A stretch of 8,991 nt of DNA, from contig JAJZMO010000356.1 of NCBI GenBank assembly GCA_021798235.1, positions 1 through 8,991 on the forward strand. The letters run 5' to 3'. Position 1 is the first letter of the stretch; each line of letters opens with the position of its first letter. The DNA comes from Acidobacteriota bacterium. Lineage in GTDB: Bacteria > Acidobacteriota > Terriglobia > Terriglobales > Acidobacteriaceae. The notes beneath the pieces are model-generated. The model was given only the letters and a program-made list of their open reading frames with translations. It did not search any database and was not told the origin of the DNA. This document shows, piece after piece, positions 1-6,854 of the stretch. The translations under genes and the position numbers were made by a program.

Positions 1-293
1 ACGGCAGCTACACGCAGCCGACGAATGCGGATCGCTACCAGATGATCCGCACCTACTTCGCCATGCTGTTGGCCGAGGAGCATGCGGAGGCCGCGGGCAA
101 GATGAAGCAGTTCGCGTCCTGGTTCACGCATGGCGTGCCCGGCGGCGCGGGATTGCGCAAATCCATCTATCAGGCGAAGACAGGCGCAGCCGTTCTCGAT
201 GCCGTCGAATGCTTTTTTACGCAACGCGCGGAGAGCGATGCCTTCCCTGCAGAGATTCCCTCGTCCGCGCCTATGCCTGTTTTCGCGGGATAA
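1..293 (+). CDS. dusB: tRNA-dihydrouridine synthase, DusB type (3' end only)
   Basis: This is the C-terminal part (about 96 residues) of a gene that begins left of the window; the first complete codon is at position 3 and the TAA stop is at 291-293. Dus enzymes are flavoproteins that use NADPH to reduce specific uridines of tRNA to dihydrouridine in the cytoplasm. The visible part is the C-terminal helical, tRNA-binding domain, not the FMN-binding TIM barrel. Support comes from the block reading KMKQFASWFTHGVPGG followed by LRK, and from the closing VLDAVECFF helix, which resembles the end of DusB-like proteins in Acidobacteriota as I remember them. Catalytic residues lie outside the window and cannot be checked. 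The last 23 nt overlap the 3' end of the convergent minus-strand gene. The family call rests on recognition of the C-terminal domain only, and the DusB subtype is less certain than the Dus family. Confidence 0.72.
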   Translation, partial: GSYTQPTNADRYQMIRTYFAMLLAEEHAEAAGKMKQFASWFTHGVPGGAGLRKSIYQAKTGAAVLDAVECFFTQRAESDAFPAEIPSSAPMPVFAG

Positions 294-1893
294 TGCCGCC
301 ACCTGCACTGCCAGCCCGTTTGCGATAGACGGCGCGCACCTGTTCCCGCCAGCGCTCATCGAGCGCGATCAAGGTCCACTCCACCTGAGGCGCAAGATAG
401 TGCAGCACGGTCTCCGTTGCCGGATGAATGCGCAGCGCGGGCGCAACCAAATACAACAAGGGCGACGCGGGCTGCAACGTTTTTCCAGGGAAGTAGCCAA
501 GCCGCTGCAACTGTGACTCCATGCCCGCAGCCCCGGGCGTGCCGTGCTGGCGCACGCGCATCCAATAATCCAGCGCCTGCAACGCGAGGTGCAAATCCTC
601 GTCAGCCTTCAACTCCAACACCACGAGGCGCCCATCACGGCGCACCGCTAACAGATCCAGCAGGGAGTGATCCGCGCCAGTAACCGCAGGCACCTGCGCA
701 TACACCGGGCGCGGATCCAGTTGCGGATCCAGTGCATCGATGGCCGTGCGCAGCCGCGACTCCAGCCAGCGCTCTGGCTGCATACGATAGAGTGTGTCGC
801 GCTTGTCGCCACGGGCGTGGCGGCGGCTGACGAGTTGCTGGAGCAGAACGCGCAACTCCGGCTGGGTTGCCTCAGTCAGCCCAGTCTCGCTTGCGCCTGC
901 CCCAAAGGTGATCGTCTGGCCACGGGAAAAACTGTTGACGGCCAACTCCATGCGCGCGTGCGCAAACTCCAACCCCTGCCAAAGAAAGGCAACCTCGCTG
1001 CCACTGCGCACGGCAATTTCCATCTGCGCGCGCTCGGCCTCTGGCAGCATCTGCTGCACGGTTTCGATGGCCGCGGCAAAGCGCTCGCGTGCCATCGCGG
1101 TGTCGGGGGCGTGCAGCCAATCCACCTGCAGATTGCCTGCAGCGTCGGCCTCGCGTTGCCATAAATCCTCGCCGTGCTCGTCGAGTTCGTACAACTCCCA
1201 CTTCGCCGCCTGGGGATGCAGCCACGCCAAGCGAGCCGCCGTAGTGGCGGCCATGCCGACGGGCACCACGATGCGTAGGCCTTCGACGACACGCACCCCC
1301 GAACGTTGCGGCGGATGCTCCCGGCAATGATGCAGCCAGAGAATGCCGAGCGTGAGAATGCCATGGATGATCGCGGGCGATTCCTCTGCATTGACGGCGA
1401 TGACGGCCCAGCCCGTTGTGCCGCGCACCTGCAGGCCGCGCGCGTAGGACGGGCCAAAGCTGCGCTCCAAATCCATCGCTGTGCGCAGGCCCGTCACTTT
1501 GTACTCGGGAAACTCCCGCTCCAAGACGCGCTGCAGCAGCGCCAGATATTTTGTGCGCGTGCTGTCGCGTTCGCTCGGCTGGCGGCGATCGCGGCTGGGA
1601 ACCAGCTCCAACGTTTGCGGGCGCGCTTGGCCCATGCGCTGCACGCTCAGGCGCAGCGTGCCTTTGCGCTCGGTTAGGGCAACGATATGCCGGATGAGAT
1701 TGCGCTCCTCCGACCAGAAGTGCGCCATGCAGCGGCCATGCTCGGCGTTGAGTGTGCAGCGTGCGGTGCGCAGATCAAAGAGCAGCTTTCCATTTTCCAG
1801 TAGCGCCGCCGCCGGATGCGCGGCGAGAAACTCCTGCACGCGCGCGGCGATCTGCTCCGGCGCGATTGGTTCGATTGGGAGCGCCTCAGCCAT
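271..1893 (-). CDS. Uncharacterised protein with C-terminal PD-(D/E)XK nuclease-like domain
   Basis: This 540-residue protein has no signal peptide or membrane segment, so it is probably cytoplasmic. The C-terminal part (about 370-515) has the signature of the PD-(D/E)XK phosphodiesterase fold. A helix contains E378 (WLESRLR). D413 follows in a hydrophobic strand (LLDLLAV), then E427-x-K429 in the strand VVLELKA, then a helix with Q439 (LALQALDYW). Spacing and order fit an intact metal-dependent nuclease core of the restriction-endonuclease/DUF91 kind. The N-terminal 370 residues contain a strand-rich stretch (about 37-97) and a helical stretch around 170-190 (GILTLGILWLHH); I cannot assign these to a named family. 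The ATG at 1893 lies 8 nt after the stop of the upstream thiol-transferase-like gene, so the two are probably co-transcribed. The 3' end overlaps the dus gene by 23 nt. A DNA repair, defence or nucleic-acid-processing role is possible but is inference only. The ORF and fold call are solid; the function is unknown. Confidence 0.8.
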   Translation of the reverse strand: MAEALPIEPIAPEQIAARVQEFLAAHPAAALLENGKLLFDLRTARCTLNAEHGRCMAHFWSEERNLIRHIVALTERKGTLRLSVQRMGQARPQTLELVPSRDRRQPSERDSTRTKYLALLQRVLEREFPEYKVTGLRTAMDLERSFGPSYARGLQVRGTTGWAVIAVNAEESPAIIHGILTLGILWLHHCREHPPQRSGVRVVEGLRIVVPVGMAATTAARLAWLHPQAAKWELYELDEHGEDLWQREADAAGNLQVDWLHAPDTAMARERFAAAIETVQQMLPEAERAQMEIAVRSGSEVAFLWQGLEFAHARMELAVNSFSRGQTITFGAGASETGLTEATQPELRVLLQQLVSRRHARGDKRDTLYRMQPERWLESRLRTAIDALDPQLDPRPVYAQVPAVTGADHSLLDLLAVRRDGRLVVLELKADEDLHLALQALDYWMRVRQHGTPGAAGMESQLQRLGYFPGKTLQPASPLLYLVAPALRIHPATETVLHYLAPQVEWTLIALDERWREQVRAVYRKRAGSAGGGIIPRKQA

Positions 1894-1901
1894 GCGCGGC
1901 C

Positions 1902-2432
1902 CTACCAGCCCATGCGCTGGCGCAGTTGAGTAATGTGCGCCGTGTGGTGCTGATTATGCCAGGCATACAGCGCCAAAGCCTGCTCTACGCTGGTGCGGCC
2001 CATGCGCGGATGCACAAAGCCGCGCTGCGTCCACTGCGTCTCTGTCAGGGAGCGCAGCAGTGCAACCCAACGCACGTGGAACGCATCCAACAATTGCAGC
2101 GAGACCGCAACGGGCAGGGTACGCGCATCCTGCAATTGTGCCCAGGCGTCTTCATCCGCAGGCAGAATCGTGGGCCAATCTTCGGTGAGCGCCCAGCGCA
2201 TCCGGTCGCTGCACAGGCCGTTGCTGTCGGCCAGGTGGTGCACCACCTGCCGCAGCGTCCAGCCGCCAGCGCGGTAGGGAGTCTCCAGTTGCGCATCGCT
2301 CAGCCCGGCCACGGCAGCGCGCAGATTTTCTGGCAGCGCTTCCAACACGGCAATGGCCGTAGCGCGTTCGGCAGCGGTCAACTGCTCTCGGCGCGTGAAT
2401 TTACCAATCGGGTAGCGCGGATCGGTTTCCAT
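1902..2432 (-). CDS. DinB/YfiT-family metal-dependent thiol S-transferase (bacillithiol-transferase-like)
   Basis: This 176-residue protein matches the YfiT/BstA branch of the DinB superfamily, four-helix-bundle proteins that bind a divalent metal and conjugate low-molecular-weight thiols such as bacillithiol to electrophiles. Visible hallmarks are the N-terminal DPRYPIGKF motif (residues 4-12), the VVHHLADS helix (H65/H66), and the WHNQHHTAHI helix with H159 and H163. From memory, the nickel ligands of Bacillus subtilis YfiT are His67, His160 and His164; H66, H159 and H163 fit with a constant offset of one. The length is normal for the family. I chose the ATG at 2432; a GTG nine bases upstream is also in frame, but the family usually starts just before the PIGKF motif. 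No good ribosome binding site precedes either start. It heads a likely two-gene minus-strand operon with the nuclease-like gene. The real thiol cofactor in this organism is not shown by the sequence. Confidence 0.88.
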   Translation of the reverse strand: METDPRYPIGKFTRREQLTAAERATAIAVLEALPENLRAAVAGLSDAQLETPYRAGGWTLRQVVHHLADSNGLCSDRMRWALTEDWPTILPADEDAWAQLQDARTLPVAVSLQLLDAFHVRWVALLRSLTETQWTQRGFVHPRMGRTSVEQALALYAWHNQHHTAHITQLRQRMGW

Positions 2433-2539
2433 GCACACCACGCTACCACAGGCGCACGGTCATGGCGGTGCCCGCGCTCACACGGTTTGCACCGTTTGCG
2501 TTGCGGATGCAATCCAACGATGATGGAGAAGAAGATACG

Positions 2540-2545
2540 AGGGAG
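2540..2545 (+). promoter_or_regulatory. Ribosome binding site that decides the tldD start
   Basis: AGGGAG lies 4 nt before the ATG at 2550. The in-frame ATGs at 2520 and 2523 have no purine-rich sequence upstream, and the residues they would add (MMEKKIRGSA) look non-conserved. The reading frame stays open as far back as 1752, but that stretch is antisense to two well-supported minus-strand genes. The start is therefore placed at 2550. Confidence 0.6.
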
Positions 2546-2549
2546 CGCC

Positions 2550-4028
2550 ATGCCAGCCAGCCACGGAAGCGCAAACGAGCCGCACGGCAACAACGCCACA
2601 CGGGCCACGCGGCAATTTTTCTACGAGCGTTTCGGCCTGAACGATCGGCTGCTGGAGCGTTGCCTGGCCGAGGCACTACGTGCAGGCGGCGAGTACGCCG
2701 ACCTGTACTTTGAATTCGTCACGGCCAGCAGCCTGGGCCTGGATGAGTCGCTGGTGAAGTCTGCCAGCCAGGGCATCAGCGCCGGATGTGGCGTGCGTGT
2801 GGTTGCGGGCGAACGCACCGGCTACGCTTACACCGACGATCTTTCCGCAGAGCGTCTGTTGCGCGCCGCGCGCACGGCGGCCTGCATCGCCAGCGGCCCG
2901 GCTCAACAACCGGTCGTTGGCTTTCTCGAACAGCAAACGCCCGCGCTCTACCCCATGGCGGGTGCCAGCGCGGACGCGGATGTGGCGGCCAAACTCGACC
3001 TGCTGCTGCGTGCCGATCGTGCCGCGCGTGCCTATGATGCGCGCATCCTTCAGGTGCGGGCCAGCTATGCCGATGAGCTGCGGCGCATTTTGGTCGTTGG
3101 CTCCGATGGCAGCTTTGCCGCCGATACGCAGCCCATGGCACGCTGCAACGTTTTCGTCATCGCCAAAGAGGGCACCAACACCACGCGCGGCAGCAGCGGT
3201 GGCGGCGGACGGGTGCAGATGGAATTTTTCCTGACCGAAAAAACCCCGGAACATTTTGCCGTTGAGGCCGCGCGGCAGGCCGTATTGCAACTGGGAGCCG
3301 TCGCCGCGCCTGCAGGCGAGATGGAAGTAGTGCTCGGCCCTGGCTGGCCCGGCATTCTGCTGCATGAGGCCGTCGGCCATGGCTTGGAGGCCGACTTCAA
3401 TCGCAAAAAAACCTCAGCCTTCGCTGGCTTGGTGGGGCAGCTTGTGGCCAGTCCCAAGGTCACCGTGGTGGATAATGGCGTACTGCCCAATCGACGCGGT
3501 TCGCTGCATGTGGATGATGAAGGCTCGCCCACACAAGAGACGGTACTGATTGAAAAGGGCGTATTGAAAGGCTATTTGAGCGACAAGCTCTCCGCGCGGC
3601 TGATGGGCATCGCCGACACCGGCAACGGACGCCGCGAGAGCTACCAGCACATCCCCATGCCGCGCATGACCAACACGTACATGCTGGCAGGCGAAGATGC
3701 GCCGGAGGATATTCTGCGTAGCGTCAAGCGCGGCCTGTACGCGGTGAACTTCGGCGGCGGGCAGGTGGACATCACCAATGGGAAATTTGTTTTTGCCGCA
3801 TCCGAGGCCTACCTGATCGAAGATGGCAAGGTGACTGCGCCGGTGAAAAACGCCACGCTGATCGGCAATGGCCCGGAGGCGCTGAAGTATGTCTCCATGG
3901 TCGGCAACGATCTGGCGCTGGACGAAGGGGTGGGCACCTGCGGCAAGGCTGGCCAGAGCGTGCCCGTCGGCGTCGGCATGCCGACCATCAAGCTGGACAA
4001 GATGACCGTGGGTGGCACGGGAAATTGA
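2550..4028 (+). CDS. tldD: TldD, catalytic subunit of the TldD/TldE metalloprotease
   Basis: This 492-residue protein (E. coli TldD is about 481) is the zinc-bearing subunit of the TldD-TldE heterodimer. That cytoplasmic peptidase cleaves unfolded or short peptides inside its cavity, trims the microcin B17 leader and helps degrade the antitoxin CcdA in E. coli. The metal motif HEAVGH is intact (H272, E273, H277), and the downstream cysteine ligand C464 sits in the conserved GTCGKAGQSVPVGVG segment. Other conserved TldD blocks are VDDEGSPTQETVLIEKG, KGYLSDKLSARLMG, RRESYQHIPMPRMTNTYM (about 361-378), FGGGQVDITNGKFVF, and the terminal MTVGGTGN. The N-terminal domain occupies about residues 15-240 and the C-terminal catalytic domain the rest. 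The first 15 residues (rich in Ala, Ser, Asn, Thr) are a poorly conserved extension. All catalytic elements are present, so it should be active. Its partner tldE lies downstream, separated by an unrelated small exported-protein gene. Confidence 0.97.
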   Translation: MPASHGSANEPHGNNATRATRQFFYERFGLNDRLLERCLAEALRAGGEYADLYFEFVTASSLGLDESLVKSASQGISAGCGVRVVAGERTGYAYTDDLSAERLLRAARTAACIASGPAQQPVVGFLEQQTPALYPMAGASADADVAAKLDLLLRADRAARAYDARILQVRASYADELRRILVVGSDGSFAADTQPMARCNVFVIAKEGTNTTRGSSGGGGRVQMEFFLTEKTPEHFAVEAARQAVLQLGAVAAPAGEMEVVLGPGWPGILLHEAVGHGLEADFNRKKTSAFAGLVGQLVASPKVTVVDNGVLPNRRGSLHVDDEGSPTQETVLIEKGVLKGYLSDKLSARLMGIADTGNGRRESYQHIPMPRMTNTYMLAGEDAPEDILRSVKRGLYAVNFGGGQVDITNGKFVFAASEAYLIEDGKVTAPVKNATLIGNGPEALKYVSMVGNDLALDEGVGTCGKAGQSVPVGVGMPTIKLDKMTVGGTGN

Positions 4029-4044
4029 GCAGCGTCGCAATTAA

Positions 4045-4091
4045 GATTCCAGAGAATCCTGGCGCAGCCGGTGCGGCAAAAATCCTCTGGA
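4045..4091 (+). other. Possible RNA-folding region just after tldD
   Basis: The 190 nt between tldD and the next gene start with several competing short stems. GATTC (4045-4049) can pair with GAATC (4054-4058) across a four-base loop. Alternatively TCCAGAG (4048-4054) can pair with CTCTGGA (4085-4091), enclosing a small CGCA/TGCG stem (4063-4066 with 4072-4075). No run of T follows, so it is not a classic intrinsic terminator. A further AGGAC/GTCCT hairpin lies at 4130-4145. It could be an attenuator, an mRNA-processing site or chance. Confidence 0.25.
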
Positions 4092-4163
4092 TGCTTCGTC
4101 GCGTTGGCTGCCCAGAATGACTCTTCCACAGGACGAGGCTGTCCTTCCCGTTGCAGCCATGCG

Positions 4164-4193
4164 TTGCACAGGGAAAAGGCAGCAGGATATGCT
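4164..4193 (+). promoter_or_regulatory. Weak candidate promoter for the small exported-protein gene
   Basis: TTGCAC at 4164-4169 and TATGCT at 4188-4193 are 18 nt apart and could act as -35 and -10 boxes. A transcript would start near 4200, just before the AGGAG ribosome binding site. Both boxes match the sigma-70 consensus only partly, so this is a guess. If real, the exported-protein gene and tldE could be transcribed without tldD. Confidence 0.25.
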
Positions 4194-4205
4194 GGCAAGG
4201 AAGCA

Positions 4206-4210
4206 AGGAG
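4206..4210 (+). promoter_or_regulatory. Ribosome binding site that decides the start of the small exported-protein gene
   Basis: AGGAG lies 8 nt before the ATG at 4219. Upstream in-frame starts (for example 4117) would put about 34 charged, non-hydrophobic residues ahead of a clear signal peptide. The start at 4219 is therefore strongly preferred. Confidence 0.7.
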
Positions 4211-4218
4211 CGAAAATT

Positions 4219-4677
4219 ATGCACACAAACAATCAAGCAGGGCTGGGAACAAAGTGGCTGCGCACGTGCGCAGTCGTGGCAGCGTCGGTATTCGTCGGGC
4301 TGGCATGCTCGGGCATCGCGTTGGCGCAGACTACCGCAAACAGCCAACAGGCCAAGGATGCCAAGCAGGTGCCGGTTATCGACGGCGGCGCTGGTCCGTG
4401 CTCTGCAACGTTCACCGTGAGCGACGACAAAGGCAAGCCTGCCTATGCCGCAGCGATCAAGGTACATATTGCCTACGGCTTTATGGGAGCGCACCACTTG
4501 GACTTGCAAGCGAGCACCAACTTTGACGGCAAAGCCAAATTCATTGGACTGCCGGTGAAGGTCAAGGGCGACACGCTGAACTTTCAGGCTTCGTTGAATG
4601 GCCTTTCGGGTGCGGCCATTGTGAACCCTTCCAAGAACTGCGCAGCGACCGTAGGCATCGCGCTCTCCCAGCAGTAG
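4219..4677 (+). CDS. Small exported protein with Ig/carboxypeptidase-regulatory-like domain, located between tldD and tldE
   Basis: This 152-residue protein has a Sec signal peptide: a basic N-region to about residue 15, a hydrophobic core at about 17-34 and a probable signal-peptidase I site after ALA (cleavage between 36 and 37). C30 does not sit in a proper lipobox, so a lipoprotein is unlikely. After a Gln/Lys/Ala-rich linker (about 38-55), the mature part looks like one beta-sandwich domain of the carboxypeptidase-regulatory/Ig type. Its features are the strand CSATFTVSD, then GKPAYAAAIKV, then TNFDGKAKFIGLP and LNFQASL. C61 and C141 bracket the domain and could form a disulfide outside the cytoplasm. 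I do not recognise a named family, and the role is unknown. The gene lies 190 nt after tldD and its TAG stop is 5 nt before the tldE ATG, which suggests translational coupling to tldE. Being exported, it should meet the cytoplasmic TldD/TldE protease only as a precursor, so a functional link is speculative. Confidence 0.8.
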   Translation: MHTNNQAGLGTKWLRTCAVVAASVFVGLACSGIALAQTTANSQQAKDAKQVPVIDGGAGPCSATFTVSDDKGKPAYAAAIKVHIAYGFMGAHHLDLQASTNFDGKAKFIGLPVKVKGDTLNFQASLNGLSGAAIVNPSKNCAATVGIALSQQ

Positions 4678-4682
4678 GGAAA

Positions 4683-6071
4683 ATGCCCACAGAAGCGCAG
4701 ACACAGAACACAGCCCACATCGATTCGAACTTTGTGACGGAGGTCGTTGCCCGCGCACTGCGCGCGGGTGCGACCGACGCTGAGGTGACCTACGCCGAAG
4801 GCGATGAGTTCGAAACCGAGGTGCGTCTGGGGCAGGTGGAGACGCTCAAAGAGTCTGGCTCGCGCGCAATCGGCTTGCGCGTGTTGATTGGCCAGCGCTC
4901 GGCTTCCACCAGCAGCAGCGATCTTTCCCCGGATGGCATGGCGCAACTTGTCTCCAGTGCAGTGGAGTTGGCGCGTGTCACCTCAGAAGACCCTTTTGTC
5001 GGCTTGGCCGAGCCAACGGAGTTCGGCGCTATCGTCGGCGATTTGCATCTCTTCCACGAGGATGTGTACAGTCTGCCCGCCGCCGAGCGCATCGAATATG
5101 CCCGGCGCGCAGAGGCCGCAGCCATGGCTGCCGATACGCGCATCACCAACTCCAAGGGCGGCAGCTTTGCGGCAGCCACGGGAAGAAAAATCTTTGCCAA
5201 CTCGCGCGGCTTTGTTGGCGAATATCGCACATCTTACTGCTCGCTGGCGGCCCAGCCCATCGCGCAAGGACCGGATGGAGCGATGCAGCGCGATTATTGG
5301 TTCTCGCACGCGCGCTCACTGGCCGCTTTGGAATCGCCCGAGACTGTGGGAGCCGAGGCGGCACGCCGGGCCTTGCGGCGGCTGGGGGCGCGCAAAGTGA
5401 AAACGCAGCGCGTGCCGGTGGTTTTTTCCCCGGAGATTGCACCGGCGATTCTGCGCGAGGTGCTGCACGCCGTCAACGGCGACGCCATCTATCGCAACGC
5501 ATCCTTCCTGACGGACAAACTGGGCGCGACCGTCGCAGGTGCAAACATTACGATTTTGGATGACAGCACATTGCCGGGACAGTTTGGCACGCGGCCCTTT
5601 GATGGCGAAGGATTGCCCGCGCGGCGAACGCAGGTGATGGAGCGTGGCGTGCTCCGCAGCTATTTGCTGAATATCTACACGGCGCGCAAGCTGCAACTGC
5701 GCTCCACCGGCAATGCCTCGCGCGGCCTGGCCGGTGCGCCGGGCATTGGCGCAGGCAACTTCTGGCTGGAGCCGGGAACACAAGCGCCCGCAGCGATTTT
5801 GGCCGGAATCTCCAACGGACTGTACGTGACGGAATTGCTGGGCCACGGTGGCAACACGGTGACCGGCGATTATTCGAGCGGCGCCTCGGGGCTGTGGATT
5901 GAAAATGGAGTACTGGCCTATCCGGTGGAGGAGATCACCATCGCGGGCAACATGCAAACCATGCTGCGCAATGTGACGGCCATCGGCAACGATCTGATCT
6001 TTTATGGCTCCGTGGCCTGCCCAACGCTCTGCATCGAAGGCATGACCATCGCAGGCGAATCCACCGAGTAG
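4683..6071 (+). CDS. tldE: TldE (PmbA), non-zinc subunit of the TldD/TldE metalloprotease
   Basis: This 462-residue protein (E. coli PmbA/TldE is about 450) is homologous to TldD but lacks the HExxxH zinc site, as expected of TldE. It pairs with TldD and shapes the cavity that binds peptide substrates. The N-terminal domain (about 15-225) includes the ALRAGATDAEVTYAEGDEFETEV start and a Ser-rich stretch near 75-80. The C-terminal domain carries PmbA hallmarks: LREVLHAVNGDAIYRNASFL, LDDSTLPGQFGTRPFDGEG, the helix after RSYLLNIYTARKL, and the final GHGGNTVTGDYSSGASGLWIENG, MLRNVTAIGNDL and CIEGMTIAGE segments. No stop or frameshift interrupts it. The start follows the preceding stop by 5 nt. 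The only purine-rich sequence (AGGGA, 4676-4680) is just 2 nt from the ATG, so translation is probably coupled to the upstream gene. Downstream, the convergent transporter gene ends 7 nt away. Confidence 0.96.
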   Translation: MPTEAQTQNTAHIDSNFVTEVVARALRAGATDAEVTYAEGDEFETEVRLGQVETLKESGSRAIGLRVLIGQRSASTSSSDLSPDGMAQLVSSAVELARVTSEDPFVGLAEPTEFGAIVGDLHLFHEDVYSLPAAERIEYARRAEAAAMAADTRITNSKGGSFAAATGRKIFANSRGFVGEYRTSYCSLAAQPIAQGPDGAMQRDYWFSHARSLAALESPETVGAEAARRALRRLGARKVKTQRVPVVFSPEIAPAILREVLHAVNGDAIYRNASFLTDKLGATVAGANITILDDSTLPGQFGTRPFDGEGLPARRTQVMERGVLRSYLLNIYTARKLQLRSTGNASRGLAGAPGIGAGNFWLEPGTQAPAAILAGISNGLYVTELLGHGGNTVTGDYSSGASGLWIENGVLAYPVEEITIAGNMQTMLRNVTAIGNDLIFYGSVACPTLCIEGMTIAGESTE

Positions 6072-6078
6072 CCTGTTC

Positions 6079-6804
6079 CTACAGCGGGTGTGCGCTGAGC
6101 GCACGCGCCAGCGCGTAAGCAACGGCTGCGGCCAACCCGCCGATCAGCGCGGTTTGCAGCGCGCCCTTCCACAGGCCCGCCCCGGTCAAGTGGCCTTTGA
6201 CCGCTCCAAAAACAAAGAGCGCAATCAGCGTAATCAGCACCGAGGCATGGAGCGCCGCGCCCGCGGCAGGGAACAACAAATACGGCAGCAGCGGAATGCA
6301 GCCGCCCGCGATATAGGAAAGTGCGATGACCAGTGCGCTTTGGCTGGCGCGATAGCGGGCCGGTTCTTCCAGTCCCAGTTCGAAGCGCATCATAAAGTCC
6401 ACCCAGGCCTTGGGTTGCCGCTTCAACGCATACAGCACAGGCTCGCTTTCAGCGCGCGTCACTCCATATTCGCCAAAGATGGAATAAATTTCCTCTTCCT
6501 CATCCGTGGTGCGCTCGACGATCTCGCGCTCTTCGCGGCGGCGTTCGCTGGCGTAGTGTTCGGCATCCCCGCGTGCGGCCAAGTACCCACCAAGGCCCAT
6601 GGCGATGGAGCCAGCGACGATCTCTGCCATGCCCGCGAGCACAATGATGTGATTCGATCCAACCGCGCCCGACAAGCCCGCCGCCAGCGCAAAGGGAACC
6701 GTGAGGCCATCGGACATGCCGATGACCACGTCGCGCACGGTTGCGCTGGATTGAAAGTGTTTCTCTTCATGGGAGTGCAGCGCGTTTGTGTCGTGTGTGT
6801 GCAT
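6079..6804 (-). CDS. VIT1/CCC1-family Fe2+/Mn2+ transporter
   Basis: This 241-residue integral membrane protein of the vacuolar iron transporter family moves ferrous iron or manganese out of the cytoplasm, probably by proton exchange, and so protects against metal excess. It has five predicted membrane segments (about 23-48, 50-75, 152-172, 180-202, 212-236). TM1 carries the family motif VVIGMSDGLTVPFAL with D32. An acidic cytoplasmic metal-binding domain (about 85-150) includes MM at 138-139. From memory, the Eucalyptus VIT1 metal sites are D43, E72, M80, E102, E105, E113, E116, M149, M150 and E153. With a constant offset of 11, all ten are present here (D32, E61, M69, E91, E94, E102, E105, M138, M139, E142). 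The His-rich N-terminus (H2, H4, H10, H12, H16) may also bind metal. The gene is convergent with tldE and divergent from the Met/His-rich exported protein. Whether iron or manganese is preferred cannot be read from the sequence. Confidence 0.95.
   Translation of the reverse strand: MHTHDTNALHSHEEKHFQSSATVRDVVIGMSDGLTVPFALAAGLSGAVGSNHIIVLAGMAEIVAGSIAMGLGGYLAARGDAEHYASERRREEREIVERTTDEEEEIYSIFGEYGVTRAESEPVLYALKRQPKAWVDFMMRFELGLEEPARYRASQSALVIALSYIAGGCIPLLPYLLFPAAGAALHASVLITLIALFVFGAVKGHLTGAGLWKGALQTALIGGLAAAVAYALARALSAHPL
6088..6106. terminator. GC-rich hairpin between the converging tldE and transporter genes
   Basis: GTGCGC (6090-6095) and GCGCAC (6099-6104) form a 6-bp stem with a three-base loop, extendable to 8 bp with one G-T pair. 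It begins 17 nt after the tldE stop and lies inside the last codons of the transporter gene. There is no T-tract on either strand, so an intrinsic terminator is not established. It could slow or protect transcript ends in both directions, or reflect coding sequence only. Confidence 0.28.
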
Positions 6805-6825
6805 GCAAAAGCCGTCCTAGGGCGC

Positions 6826-6854
6826 AGTGTATCGCACCACTTGTGGATTCTGAA
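6826..6854 (-). promoter_or_regulatory. Candidate promoter of the VIT-family transporter with a small dyad inside
   Basis: On the minus strand, TTCAGA (6849-6854) and TACACT (6826-6831) are 17 nt apart and each match four of six sigma-70 consensus bases. A transcript would start about 15 nt before the ATG at 6804. The dyad CCACttGTGG (6837-6846) lies between the two boxes, where a repressor could bind. No recognisable Fur or MntR box is seen. Confidence 0.3.

Noticed and set aside
2485..2499. Two GTTTGC copies (2485-2490 and 2494-2499) upstream of tldD as a possible operator
   Set aside because: They are only six bases long, 9 nt apart, and not tied to a convincing promoter; chance is likely.
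1752..2549. A long in-frame open stretch upstream of tldD that would add 266 residues to its N-terminus
   Set aside because: It lies antisense to the thiol-transferase-like gene, which has clear family motifs, and to the start of the nuclease-like gene. Its translation is Arg/Ala/Gln-rich without family features, and a ribosome binding site supports the start at 2550.
2676..3380. A 234-residue minus-strand open frame inside tldD
   Set aside because: The tldD frame is conserved throughout; the antisense frame is open because of GC-rich codon use and its product looks like no known protein.
4219..4677. The small gene between tldD and tldE as a RiPP precursor peptide cleaved by TldD/TldE
   Set aside because: It has a Sec signal peptide and a folded beta-sandwich-like domain, not a leader plus short core rich in Cys/Ser/Thr, and no RiPP-modifying enzyme gene is present in the window.
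5316..6122. A 268-residue minus-strand open frame inside tldE
   Set aside because: It is antisense to conserved tldE blocks and overlaps the 3' end of the transporter gene in a different frame; no motif or ribosome binding site supports it.
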